Assembly (NCBI GenBank): GCA_035463115.1
Contig: DATHTO010000049.1
Location: forward strand, 1 to 14,250
Origin: BPGL01 sp035463115
GTDB lineage: Bacteria > Actinomycetota > UBA4738 > HRBIN12
Direction: 5' to 3'
Length of the DNA stretch: 14,250 bases
The translations under genes were made by a program, and so were the position numbers. Shown here piece by piece: positions 1 to 6,341 of this stretch (the stretch's first letter is position 1; every line of letters begins with the position of its first letter). The notes under the pieces are model-generated. The model saw only the letters and a program-made list of their open reading frames with translations, was not told where the DNA came from and did no database searches.

Positions 1-225
1 ACCGACCTGATCGTGCAGACGATGCTCGGCTCGGCGAAGATGCTGCGCGACACCGGACGTCACCCGGTCGAGCTGCGTGAGATGGTCACGTCACCCGGCG
101 GCACGACGATCGCGGCGATCCGGCACCTCGAGGAAGCGGGCGTGCGCGCCGCCTTCCTGAACGCGATCGACGCCGCCAAGCAGCGGAGCGAGGAGCTCGC
201 GAAGGGCGGCGACGACGAGGAGTGA
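1..225 (+). CDS. proC: Pyrroline-5-carboxylate reductase, C-terminal part (5' end outside window)
   Basis: Seventy-four residues of an open frame that enters from the window's left edge and stops with TGA at 223-225. The stretch around residues 22-42 (ELREMVTSPGGTTIAAI, then LEEAGVRAAF) is the conserved C-terminal dimerisation region of ProC, including the near-invariant TSPGGTT. ProC reduces 1-pyrroline-5-carboxylate to proline with NAD(P)H in the cytoplasm, the last step of proline synthesis. The tail is acidic (DDEE). The N-terminal Rossmann domain lies outside the window, so completeness and start cannot be judged. A P5C dehydrogenase-type gene sits about 2.3 kb downstream, but on a separate transcription unit, so a functional link is only suggestive. 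Confidence 0.9.
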   Translation, partial: TDLIVQTMLGSAKMLRDTGRHPVELREMVTSPGGTTIAAIRHLEEAGVRAAFLNAIDAAKQRSEELAKGGDDEE

Positions 226-291
226 CGCGAGGGCCGCGTGAGGCGGCGCTCGGCGACGGCGACCTGACGGGAACACGGGAGGAACGACGAC

Positions 292-417
292 ATGGGACGC
301 GGAGACCTGGCGAAGGTGCGCTCGGCGAAGGACCGTCAGCGCAAGAAGAAGGACCGTGACAAGCGGCAGGCCGCCGAGCGTGGAGCGGAGCGGAAGGCCG
401 CGAAGCGCAAGCGCTGA
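292..417 (+). CDS. Small, extremely basic protein (41 aa) of unknown function
   Basis: ATG at 292 is preceded by a strong Shine-Dalgarno sequence, GGGAGGAA at 277-284, about 7 bases upstream. The 41-residue product begins MGRGDLAKVRSAKD and contains 10 Arg and 9 Lys against 6 acidic residues, giving a net charge near +13. It has no aromatic residue and no membrane segment. The MGRGD start recalls small basic ribosomal proteins such as bTHX, and in other actinobacteria a very small basic ribosome-associated protein can lie near proC, but the rest of the sequence matches no family I recognise. Binding to RNA or the ribosome is an inference from composition only. It is transcribed in the same direction as proC with a 66-bp gap and faces a convergent hydrolase gene. 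The good ribosome-binding site is the main reason to call it. Confidence 0.6.
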   Translation: MGRGDLAKVRSAKDRQRKKKDRDKRQAAERGAERKAAKRKR

Positions 418-477
418 TCCCGGCCGGTCAGGAGCACGGCGAGGCGCCAGTCCAACGTCGACGGAAGGACGCACCTG

Positions 478-510
478 GTCGACGGTCGGCGGGTCTCGCC
501 GACGGTCGAC
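478..510. repeat. Hairpin, 14-base arms with one central mismatch, 5-base loop
   Basis: Arms 478-491 (GTCGACGGTCGGCG) and 497-510 pair over 13 of 14 positions, with a G-G mismatch, around the loop GGTCT. It lies 60 bp after the small basic gene and within the convergent gap before the FAH-family gene. A bidirectional transcription terminator is the simplest reading, although no U-tract follows. Its last four bases are shared with the next palindrome, so the two structures compete. Confidence 0.6.
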
Positions 511-568
511 GTGTCAACAGGTTCACGACTCCGACGCACGCGGCGATCGTGAAGTCGTTGACACGTCG
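507..568. repeat. 62-nt nested imperfect palindrome
   Basis: A perfect 12-bp outer stem pairs 507-518 (CGACGTGTCAAC) with 557-568. After a 3x3 internal loop a 7-bp stem pairs 522-528 (TTCACGA) with 547-553, and a small 3-bp stem pairs 531-533 with 541-543. The structure sits in the convergent intergenic region between the small basic gene and the FAH-family gene. It could act as a terminator on both strands, a protein-binding site, or a folded recombination or repeat element. The sequence does not say which. Confidence 0.65.
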
Positions 569-569
569 C

Positions 570-585
570 CCCGCGGAGGCGCGGG
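570..585. repeat. Short GC hairpin, 6-bp stem
   Basis: CCCGCG at 570-575 pairs with CGCGGG at 580-585 around a GAGG loop, directly after the 62-nt palindrome. A separate perfect 10-bp palindrome, CACCCGGGTG, lies at 594-603. These probably add to transcription termination between the converging genes. The remaining bases up to the FAH-family stop codon show nothing else I can name. Confidence 0.4.
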
Positions 586-636
586 AGGCATGTCACCCGG
601 GTGCGGCGACCGCCCGGCCCGCTCGCGTCGCGGATC

Positions 637-1431
637 TCAGAGCGACAGCAACCGCGTCGAGACGCGGTTCCGCAGGGTGCCGATGCCCTCGGCGGCGAGC
701 TCGACGGTCGCGCCGGGCCACAGCTGGCGCTGAGGATCGGGGTCGGGCTGCTCGAACGGGCCCAGCGCGAAGGCGTCACCCCGCTCGAGTTCCGCGAGCT
801 GCGACGCGCCCGAGACGAGTCGGAACAGGTTCTGCGCCGCGCCGTTCAGGTTCCCCTTCGCGACCTCGGTCCCGTCGATCTTCACCTGCAGGAACATCGT
901 CTGCGGGTCGAGCTCGTCGGCCGTGACGACGCACGGGCCGATCGCGATCGGCACGCCGTCGGCCGTGGCGACGGGTCCGCCGCTCGCGTCGCGGGCCATC
1001 CAGTCGTTCACGAGCGTGTAGCCGAAGAGGTGGTCGCGGATGTCACCAGGCTCCACCTTCCGCGCCTCGTTCCCGATCACGGCCGCCACCTTCGGTTCGT
1101 ACTCGAGCCACGCGGCGTCGAGCGGGAACGGCACGTCCTGCTCGGGACCGACGAGGGTGCGCTCGACGTCGAGCGCGCCGGGTGACAGCAGCGACCTCGG
1201 GAACAGGGGCGTCAGGATGCGCGGGCGCTTCACCCGCTGGTCCCACGCGTCGTCGCGCGTGACCGCCTCGCGGGCGGCGTCCAGGACGGAGCCTCGGCTG
1301 CTCGAGACGAGCCCCTCGAGGGTCGTGGGGAAGGCCGGGTGCCCGACGGCGTCGGGCAGGTCGACCACCTCACCCTCGAGGATCGCCCCCAGTCGCCGCT
1401 GCCCCCCGCGGTCGTAGGTGACGAGCCTCAT
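637..1431 (-). CDS. Fumarylacetoacetate hydrolase (FAH) family protein
   Basis: A 264-aa protein starting at ATG 1431 (MRLVTYDRGG). The frame is open further upstream, but that extension is basic, unlike the family, and would run through the palindrome and -10 box. Members cleave C-C bonds or hydrate, decarboxylate or tautomerise keto/enol acids in aromatic and amino-acid catabolism, using a Mg2+ held by an E-x-E pair and a downstream Asp. The core is recognisable: WLEYEPKVAAVIGNEARKV at 109-126, FGYTLVNDWMARD at 136-148, and the C-terminal WPGATVELAAEGIGTLRNRV typical of the fold. The NDWxARD version resembles true fumarylacetoacetases. The position of the second metal-ligand Glu is Lys114 here, so activity or metal use may differ. 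The gene stands alone, divergent from two small membrane-protein genes. The substrate cannot be assigned. Confidence 0.85.
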   Translation of the reverse strand: MRLVTYDRGGQRRLGAILEGEVVDLPDAVGHPAFPTTLEGLVSSSRGSVLDAAREAVTRDDAWDQRVKRPRILTPLFPRSLLSPGALDVERTLVGPEQDVPFPLDAAWLEYEPKVAAVIGNEARKVEPGDIRDHLFGYTLVNDWMARDASGGPVATADGVPIAIGPCVVTADELDPQTMFLQVKIDGTEVAKGNLNGAAQNLFRLVSGASQLAELERGDAFALGPFEQPDPDPQRQLWPGATVELAAEGIGTLRNRVSTRLLSL

Positions 1432-1443
1432 CGCAGGAGCCGA

Positions 1444-1449
1444 AGCATA
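1444..1449 (-). promoter_or_regulatory. Candidate -10 box for the FAH-family gene
   Basis: TATGCT, read on the minus strand, ends 12 bases before the ATG at 1431. Transcription would start near 1437 and leave only about 6 bases of leader, which agrees with the absence of a Shine-Dalgarno sequence. No convincing -35 box is visible; that region is occupied by the 16-bp palindrome. Confidence 0.4.
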
Positions 1450-1456
1450 CGCCCGG

Positions 1457-1472
1457 TCGGTTCCGGAACCGA
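1457..1472. promoter_or_regulatory. Perfect 16-bp palindrome, candidate operator
   Basis: TCGGTTCCGGAACCGA is a perfect inverted repeat without spacer. It lies 25 bases upstream of the FAH-family start codon, between about -20 and -35 of the predicted transcript, where a bound repressor would block RNA polymerase. The palindrome ends exactly at these 16 bases. No regulator gene is found beside it in this window, so the binding protein is unknown. Confidence 0.5.
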
Positions 1473-1574
1473 GCACCTCGCAGGATGTTCGTCGGCGCGG
1501 CGGCGCGGTCGGGAACCCATGCATGCCGCTCGCCGCCACGTCCGGCGCCGGGCCGGCGCCGAACCCGCTGCATC

Positions 1575-1769
1575 ATGAAGCCCGACCCTCGCACGGCCGT
1601 CCTGATCATCCTCGTTGCGGCGTTCGCGTCGTTCCTGCTCTCCGTCGCCCTCTGGTTCGGGGTCTTCGGCGATCCCGACCGGGAGGCCGGGATCTTCGTC
1701 GGGCTGTGGGTTCCGTCGATCCTCGGGCTCGGCGCCCTCCTCGCGCCCCGGGGCGGCGGCGACCGATGA
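1575..1769 (+). CDS. Small two-helix membrane protein (64 aa)
   Basis: ATG at 1575 opens a 64-residue frame. Residues 8-31 (AVLIILVAAFASFLLSVALW and following) and 39-57 (GIFVGLWVPSILGLGALLA) are clear hydrophobic segments joined by a short polar GDPDRE turn, so a two-helix hairpin in the cytoplasmic membrane is predicted. The frame is open back to an ATG at 1485, but that extension is Arg/Pro-rich and unlike a signal peptide, so I prefer the later start. No good Shine-Dalgarno sequence precedes it. The stop overlaps the next start as ATGA, which strongly suggests both are translated together. I do not recognise the family. Confidence 0.6.
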   Translation: MKPDPRTAVLIILVAAFASFLLSVALWFGVFGDPDREAGIFVGLWVPSILGLGALLAPRGGGDR

Positions 1770-1966
1770 GCGACGCGATCGTGTTCGCCATCGGAAGCGT
1801 CGTCTTCATCGCGGTCTTCACGGCCGCGCTGGGGCTCGCCTACGTGCGCTTCGCCGAGCTCGGCCGCCGGGACGGTGGCCCGCCGATCGACGACGCGCAC
1901 GTGGGATCGGCCGATCAGGGAAGCCGCACGAGCCGCGAGAGCGCGAGCCGCGCGACGGGCGCGTAG
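1766..1966 (+). CDS. Small single-helix membrane protein (66 aa)
   Basis: The ATG at 1766 overlaps the stop of the preceding small membrane-protein gene (ATGA), suggesting translational coupling. Residues 4-27 (AIVFAIGSVVFIAVFTAALG and following) form one membrane helix. The rest is a polar tail rich in Arg, Ser, Ala and Asp that is probably unstructured. The last 52 bases overlap tail-to-tail with the SRPBCC gene on the other strand, so either the two genes truly overlap or this tail is shorter in the expressed form. The function is unknown. The pair resembles the small accessory membrane proteins often found in actinobacterial genomes, but no specific homologue is recognised. Confidence 0.55.
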   Translation: MSDAIVFAIGSVVFIAVFTAALGLAYVRFAELGRRDGGPPIDDAHVGSADQGSRTSRESASRATGA

Positions 1967-2316
1967 GCGAGGACGGCGGGCGCGGGCCCGTCGATCGTGA
2001 TCGAGGCCCGTCCGTCGTCGACCTCGTGATCGATGCGGAGCCGGACGGGCCCCGTGCGAACCTCCCAGGACCAGCGCCCGGCTTCCGGTTCGACGGACAG
2101 CACCCGGAACCTCGCGCGCACGCCGGCGGGTCCCGTCACGCTCCCCTCGAGGCCTTCGTGGATCGGTCCGGCGTGGATCGGTTTGGCGTGGATCGGCCCG
2201 GTGGCCTCGACGGATCGGATCTGCGGCGCCCACGTGCGCCAGCGCGCCGGATCGGCGTAGGCCCCCCACATCGTGGTCGCCGAGGCGGATCCCGCCGCCG
2301 ACACGCGCATGCGCAC
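1915..2316 (-). CDS. SRPBCC / polyketide cyclase-like lipid-binding domain protein
   Basis: A 133-residue protein starting at GTG 2316, or at ATG 2310 two codons later. The pattern is that of the SRPBCC (START/Bet v1-like) fold: helix 1 with YADPARWRTWAPQIRSVEA at 20-38, then a Gly-rich hairpin, RARFRVLSVEPEAGRWSWEV at 67-86, and a long C-terminal helix ending AYAPVARLALSRLVRL. These proteins form a hydrophobic pocket; the ligand is unknown. After the first strand, where the family normally has one GPxxxG turn, this protein has three consecutive pentapeptides, PIHAK, PIHAG and PIHEG (41-55). The GTG start fits the -10 box exactly 6 bases upstream. The gene diverges from the central operon and its 3' end overlaps the small membrane-protein gene. 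Confidence 0.75.
   Translation of the reverse strand: MRMRVSAAGSASATTMWGAYADPARWRTWAPQIRSVEATGPIHAKPIHAGPIHEGLEGSVTGPAGVRARFRVLSVEPEAGRWSWEVRTGPVRLRIDHEVDDGRASITIDGPAPAVLAYAPVARLALSRLVRLP
2158..2202. repeat. Three tandem 15-bp repeats inside the SRPBCC gene
   Basis: Three adjacent units share GTGGATCGG and then vary: TCCGGC at 2158-2172, TTTGGC at 2173-2187 and CCCGGT at 2188-2202. On the minus strand they encode the in-frame pentapeptides PIHAK, PIHAG and PIHEG. The unit is a multiple of three, so gain or loss of copies would keep the frame. Confidence 0.8.
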
Positions 2317-2322
2317 CGGACG

Positions 2323-2328
2323 ACGCTA
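2323..2328 (-). promoter_or_regulatory. Candidate -10 box for a leaderless SRPBCC transcript
   Basis: TAGCGT on the minus strand (TANNNT consensus) ends exactly 6 bases before the GTG at 2316. The first transcribed base would therefore be the start codon, a common arrangement in actinobacteria. No ribosome-binding site is seen, as expected for a leaderless message. Confidence 0.5.
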
Positions 2329-2415
2329 CCTTCCGCACGTGGGGCCGCGTCGTGCCGGCGCGCACGCCCCCAGGGGCGCTCACCACGGGTCACCGGTCCG
2401 TGGGCGGCTACCAGG

Positions 2416-2442
2416 GCGAACGGATACGATTCGATCGTTCGC
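2416..2442 (+). promoter_or_regulatory. Candidate promoter/operator of the nine-gene operon
   Basis: A 7-bp inverted repeat, GCGAACG at 2416-2422 and CGTTCGC at 2436-2442, is separated by 13 bases. Inside it lies TACGAT (2425-2430), which fits the actinobacterial TANNNT -10 box. A repressor or activator dimer bound here would directly control the operon. The -35 region is not convincing. The Shine-Dalgarno sequence for the first gene, GAAGGGGGG, follows at 2461-2469. No regulator gene is adjacent. Confidence 0.4.
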
Positions 2443-2479
2443 GCGTCCGAACCCGCACCGGAAGGGGGGCGACCGTCCC

Positions 2480-4045
2480 ATGGCAGAGAAGTTCCGTGTG
2501 ACCTACGCGACGCTGTCGGCCGACAACGAGGAGCTCCAGGCCAACTACGACGAGGCCGTCGAGGAAGCTCGTGCGCAGCTCGGCGCCGCGGTTCCGATCG
2601 TGATCGACGGCAAGGAGGAAACCGGCGACGGCGTCTACGAAGAGCCCTCGCCGATCGATCAGACGCTGACGGTCGCCCGCATCCAGCAAGCGACCGAGGA
2701 ACAGGCGAAGCGTGCGGTCGCCACCGCCAAGGCCGCCGCGCTCGACTGGGACCGGATGGGATGGCGGACGCACGTCGACCTGATCCGCAAGGCCGCCGAC
2801 GTCATCGAGGATCGCCTCTTCATCCTCGCGGCGCTGATGGCGTTCGAGGTCGGCAAGAACCGGCTCGAGGCGCTCGGCGACGTGCAGGAGACCGCCGAGC
2901 TGATGCGGTGGAACGCCGACGAGGTCGAGAAGCACGAGGGGTTCCGCGTGCCGATGAGCGGGCTCGGCGCGGCGGGTGACTACTACGACGTGATGCGGCC
3001 CTACGGCGTCTGGGCCGTGATCAGCCCGTTCAACTTCCCGATGGCGCTCTCCGGAGGTCCGTCGTCGGGCGCCCTCGTCACCGGCAACACCGTCGTGCTG
3101 AAGCCCTCGAACCAGGGCGCGCTCCTCGGCTACGAGCTCTACAAGGCCTACCGCGACGCGGGCATCCCGACGGGCGCCTTCCAGTTCGTGCCCGGCCGCG
3201 GGGCCGTGGCGGGCGAAGCGATCTGGCGGCATCCCGACGTCGGGGGCATCACGTTCACCGGCTCCTATCCCGTCGGCATGTCGATCTACAAGGAGTTCGC
3301 GAAGGACTTCCCGAAGCCCGTGATCTGCGAGATGGGCGGCAAGAACCCGACCATCGTCACGCGGACCGCCGACCTCGACAAGGCCACCGACGGCGTGCTC
3401 CGGTCGGCGTTCGGCTTCGCGGGACAGAAGTGTTCCGCGTGCTCGCGCGTCTACGTCGAGCGCGAGGTGTACGACGACTTCGTACGCACGCTGAAGGACA
3501 AGACCGAGCGCATCACGCCGAAGAACCCGCTCGATCGGGACGCGTTCCTGTCGCCCGTGATCAACGATGACGCGCTCGACACGTTCGAGGAAGCCGCCGC
3601 CGAGGCGAAGAAGAACGGCTCGATCGTCACCGGTGGCGAGCGCATCACCGACGGCGACCTCGGCAAGGGCAACTTCGTCCAGCCGACGGTGGTCGAGGTT
3701 CCCGAGGACAGCTGGATCTGGAAGAAGGAGCTGTTCGTGCCGTTCGTCGCCGTCGCACCCTTCGACGAGCTCGACGACGCGATCCGGAAGGCGAACGACG
3801 TCGAGTACGGGCTGACCGCCGGGCTGTTCCGCGAGGACCGTTCCGAGATCGACGAGTGGCTCGACAAGATCGAGGCCGGCGTCGTCTACGTGAACCGGCG
3901 TGCCGGATCCACGACCGGCGCGTGGCCGGGCGTGCAGCCGTTCGGCGGGTGGAAGGGTTCCGGAACGACCGGCAAGGCCGGCGGCGGGCCGTACTACGTG
4001 CTCCAGTACATGCGCGAGCAATCGCGGACGGTGATCTCGGAGTGA
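2480..4045 (+). CDS. pruA: Aldehyde dehydrogenase of the L-glutamate gamma-semialdehyde (P5C) dehydrogenase type
   Basis: A 521-aa NAD(P)-dependent aldehyde dehydrogenase; bacterial RocA/PruA enzymes are about 515 aa. The start ATG 2480 is supported by GAAGGGGGG ten bases upstream. Visible features are the cofactor-site ISPFNFPMALSGGP and TGNTVVLKPSNQG, TFTGSYPVG, the general base Glu284 in CEMGGKN and the catalytic Cys318 in GQKCSACSR. The 34-residue spacing between them matches monofunctional P5C dehydrogenases. These enzymes oxidise glutamate semialdehyde to glutamate in proline, ornithine and arginine breakdown. It is the first gene of the operon and overlaps the aminotransferase gene by 4 bases (GTGA), so an ornithine-to-glutamate route is plausible. 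The CoA-transferase further down leaves open that the aldehyde is another one, such as glutarate semialdehyde. The family is sure, the exact substrate less so. Confidence 0.85.
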   Translation: MAEKFRVTYATLSADNEELQANYDEAVEEARAQLGAAVPIVIDGKEETGDGVYEEPSPIDQTLTVARIQQATEEQAKRAVATAKAAALDWDRMGWRTHVDLIRKAADVIEDRLFILAALMAFEVGKNRLEALGDVQETAELMRWNADEVEKHEGFRVPMSGLGAAGDYYDVMRPYGVWAVISPFNFPMALSGGPSSGALVTGNTVVLKPSNQGALLGYELYKAYRDAGIPTGAFQFVPGRGAVAGEAIWRHPDVGGITFTGSYPVGMSIYKEFAKDFPKPVICEMGGKNPTIVTRTADLDKATDGVLRSAFGFAGQKCSACSRVYVEREVYDDFVRTLKDKTERITPKNPLDRDAFLSPVINDDALDTFEEAAAEAKKNGSIVTGGERITDGDLGKGNFVQPTVVEVPEDSWIWKKELFVPFVAVAPFDELDDAIRKANDVEYGLTAGLFREDRSEIDEWLDKIEAGVVYVNRRAGSTTGAWPGVQPFGGWKGSGTTGKAGGGPYYVLQYMREQSRTVISE

Positions 4046-5385
4046 CGGTCGACGAGCGGGCGGCGCGCCTCGAACGGGGCTCCGGCGACGAGCTGATCGA
4101 GTACGAAGGCCTCGCGGCGCACACCCGACCGAAGCTCATCACCGAGGTTCCCGGGCCCGAGGCGATGGCCCGGATCGAGCGCGACCGTGAGGTCACCTCG
4201 CCGTCGCTCCCGCGGGCCTATCCGTTCGTGCCGCGGCGTGGCGCGGGGTCGGTCGTCGAGGACGTCGACGGGAACATCTTCATCGACCTGAACGCCGGCA
4301 TCGCGGTCACCTCGACGGGGCACTGTCATCCGACGGTCGTCGAGGCGATCCAGCGTCAGTCGTCGCAGCTGCTGCACTACAGCGCGTCGGACTTCTACCT
4401 GCCGATCTATTCCGACGTCGCGGAGCGGCTCGACGCGATGGCGCCGTTCGGCGGCGCGCGCGCCCGCAGCTTCCTCACGAACTCGGGCACCGAGGCGGTT
4501 GAGGCGGCGATCAAGCTGGCGCGCTTCTCGACCGGGAGGCAGTACCTGATCGCGTTCTACCAGTCGTTCCATGGCCGGTCGATGGGCTCGGTCACGCTCA
4601 CGGCCTCGAAGGCGAAGTACCGGACGAACTTCGGACCGATGCTCCCGAGCGTGTACCACTCGTTCTACGGCGACTTCGAGTACCTCGAGGAGGTCCTGTT
4701 CAAGCGGATCGTCTCGCCGACCGAGGTCGCGGCGATCGTCGTGGAGTCGTGGCTCGGCGAGGGAGGCTACGTGCTCCCACCCGAGGGATGGTTCACGTAC
4801 CTGCGGGAGCTCTGCGATCGTCACGGGATCCTGCTCGTGTGCGACGAGGTCCAGTCCGGCATGGGGCGCAGCGGCACGATGTGGGCGATCGAGCAGGAAG
4901 GCGTGACGCCCGACATCATGACGGCCGGCAAGGGCATCGCGAGCGGCCTGCCGCTCGGGGCGATGATCGCCAGGGACGACCTCATGACGTGGGAGCTCGG
5001 GGCGCACGGGTCGACGTACGGTGGCAGCCCGATCTCGTGCGCGGCCGCGCTCGCGACGTTCGACGTGATCGAGCACGAGGGCCTGCTCGGCAACGCGAGG
5101 TCGGTCGGCGATATGTTCCTGCAGGGTTGCCGCGAGATCGCCGCGCGGCATCCGATCGTCACCGAGGTGCGTGGGCGAGCCTTGTGGATCGGCCTGCAGT
5201 TCGATTCCCACGATCGCGCCGCGGCGGTCGAGCAGGCGGCGTTCCGCCGCGGGCTGCTGATGCTCGGGTGCGGCGACGACGCGATCCGGATCTCGCCGCC
5301 GCTCGTGTTCCGCGAGGACCAGGCCCGCGCGTCGCTCGGAATCTTCGAGGAGACGATCGCGGCGGTCGAGGCCGGAACGGCCTGA
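4042..5385 (+). CDS. Class III PLP aminotransferase (GABA/ornithine aminotransferase-like)
   Basis: A 447-aa protein with a GTG start at 4042 overlapping the preceding stop. It belongs to fold-type I, class III. Seen are an N-terminal segment with GPEAMARIERDREV, the core DVDGNIFIDLNAGIAVTSTG, NSGTEAVEAAIKLAR, SFHGRSMGS, the cofactor Asp268 in CDEVQSGMGRSG and the PLP Lys297 in TAGKGIASGLPLG. The N-terminal pattern and long sequence resemble the archaeal group that includes GABA aminotransferases, ornithine delta-aminotransferase and broad-specificity amino-acid racemases. The reaction is therefore probably transfer of a terminal amino group from ornithine, GABA, 5-aminovalerate or similar to a 2-oxo acid, but racemisation cannot be excluded. 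Coupling to a semialdehyde dehydrogenase gene immediately upstream supports the aminotransferase role: the product semialdehyde would be its substrate. Confidence 0.85.
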   Translation: MTVDERAARLERGSGDELIEYEGLAAHTRPKLITEVPGPEAMARIERDREVTSPSLPRAYPFVPRRGAGSVVEDVDGNIFIDLNAGIAVTSTGHCHPTVVEAIQRQSSQLLHYSASDFYLPIYSDVAERLDAMAPFGGARARSFLTNSGTEAVEAAIKLARFSTGRQYLIAFYQSFHGRSMGSVTLTASKAKYRTNFGPMLPSVYHSFYGDFEYLEEVLFKRIVSPTEVAAIVVESWLGEGGYVLPPEGWFTYLRELCDRHGILLVCDEVQSGMGRSGTMWAIEQEGVTPDIMTAGKGIASGLPLGAMIARDDLMTWELGAHGSTYGGSPISCAAALATFDVIEHEGLLGNARSVGDMFLQGCREIAARHPIVTEVRGRALWIGLQFDSHDRAAAVEQAAFRRGLLMLGCGDDAIRISPPLVFREDQARASLGIFEETIAAVEAGTA

Positions 5386-5410
5386 CGTCGGCGACCGGCG
5401 TGGAGGCGGC

Positions 5411-6328
5411 ATGACGGGCAAGGTCGCGACGATGCGCGACGCCGTCGCGGAACTCGTCCGCGACGGGGACACGGTCGCGATCGAGGGATTCACCCACCTG
5501 ATCTGCTTCGCGGCGGGGCACGAGATCATCCGCCAACGCCGTCGCGATCTGACGCTCGCGCGGATGACCCCCGATGTGATCTACGACCAGATGATCGGCG
5601 CCGGCGTCGCGTCGAAGCTGATCTTCTCGTGGCTCGGCAACCCTGGCGTCGGCTCGCTCCACGCGGTCCGCCGTCGGATCGAGGACGCCGACCCGGCGCC
5701 GCTCGAGATCGAGGAGTACTCCCACTTCGGCATGGTGTGCCGGTACATGGCCGGCGCCTCGAACCTGCCGTTCTTCCCGATCCGCAGCTACTACGAGTCC
5801 GACATCCCGAGCGTGAACCCGAAGATCGTGCCGATGCGCTCACCGTACGGCGACGACGAGGTCTACGTCGTCCCGCCGTTGCGGCCTGACGTGTCGATCG
5901 TCCACGCGCAGCGCGCCGACCGCGACGGGAACACGCAGATCTGGGGTCTCCTCGGATGCCAGAAGGAGGCGGCCTTCGCCGCGGAGCGCGTCATCGTGGT
6001 CGTCGAGGAGCTCGTCGAGCCCGCCACGATCCGCAAGGACCCGAACCGCACGGCGATCCCGGGCGTGATCGTCGACGCCGTGGTCGAGGAGCCGTTCGCG
6101 TGCCATCCGAGCTTCGCGCAGGGGTACTACGACCGTGACAACGCCTTCTACCTGGAGTGGGACCGGATCGCTCGCGATCCCGACACCCTCGAGGCATGGC
6201 TGCAGGCCTGGGTGTACGGCGTCGAGAATCACGCCGAGTACGTGGAGAAGTGGGGCGACGCCCACTGGGACGCGCTGCGCCCCACCGAAGCCCTCTCCGG
6301 CGAGGTCGACTACGGGCGGTACGCGTGA
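5411..6328 (+). CDS. CoA-transferase subunit A (glutaconate CoA-transferase type)
   Basis: A 305-aa protein of CoA-transferase family I, alpha subunit. ATG 5411 follows GGAGG at 5402-5406. The N-terminal VRDGDTVAIEGFTH (16-29) is the typical alpha-subunit loop; later come SPYG and EVYVVPPLRPDVSIVHAQRAD, the DRDGNTQIWG turn and RVIVVVEELV. The length is close to glutaconate CoA-transferase subunit A (about 320 aa). The active-site glutamate of these enzymes lies on the other subunit, which is encoded directly downstream. The enzyme moves CoA between acyl-CoA and a free (di)carboxylate such as glutaconate or glutarate. Actinobacterial IpdA of steroid breakdown is a relative, but its recognisable segments do not match well here. 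The substrate is inferred from the family and the operon. Confidence 0.8.
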   Translation: MTGKVATMRDAVAELVRDGDTVAIEGFTHLICFAAGHEIIRQRRRDLTLARMTPDVIYDQMIGAGVASKLIFSWLGNPGVGSLHAVRRRIEDADPAPLEIEEYSHFGMVCRYMAGASNLPFFPIRSYYESDIPSVNPKIVPMRSPYGDDEVYVVPPLRPDVSIVHAQRADRDGNTQIWGLLGCQKEAAFAAERVIVVVEELVEPATIRKDPNRTAIPGVIVDAVVEEPFACHPSFAQGYYDRDNAFYLEWDRIARDPDTLEAWLQAWVYGVENHAEYVEKWGDAHWDALRPTEALSGEVDYGRYA

Positions 6329-6341
6329 GTAGGCGATCCGC

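Noticed and set aside
518..536. T-arm-like GGTTCACGACTCC suggesting a tRNA remnant
   Set aside because: The flanking bases do not pair as a T-stem and no anticodon or acceptor stem can be built around it.
558..563. TTGACA as a -35 box
   Set aside because: Nothing resembling a -10 box lies 16-18 bases downstream, and no gene starts there on the plus strand; the bases are explained by the palindrome arm.
507..568. Integron attC site
   Set aside because: The outer arms contain GTTGACA and TGTCAAC, which miss the GTTRRRY/RYYYAAC core at one position each, and there is no integrase or gene-cassette array near by.
1485..1574. Upstream extension of the first small membrane protein from ATG 1485
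   Set aside because: The extra 30 residues are Arg/Pro-rich and lie in the promoter region of the divergent FAH-family gene; the start at 1575 places a normal membrane helix near the N-terminus.
2408..4021. A minus-strand open frame of 537 codons opposite the dehydrogenase gene
   Set aside because: It is the mirror of the codon bias of the real gene; there is no motif and no ribosome-binding site, while the plus strand carries complete catalytic motifs.
3994..5529. A minus-strand open frame of 511 codons opposite the first aminotransferase
   Set aside because: Same reason: low-complexity composition, no domain, and the plus-strand product has all PLP-enzyme motifs.
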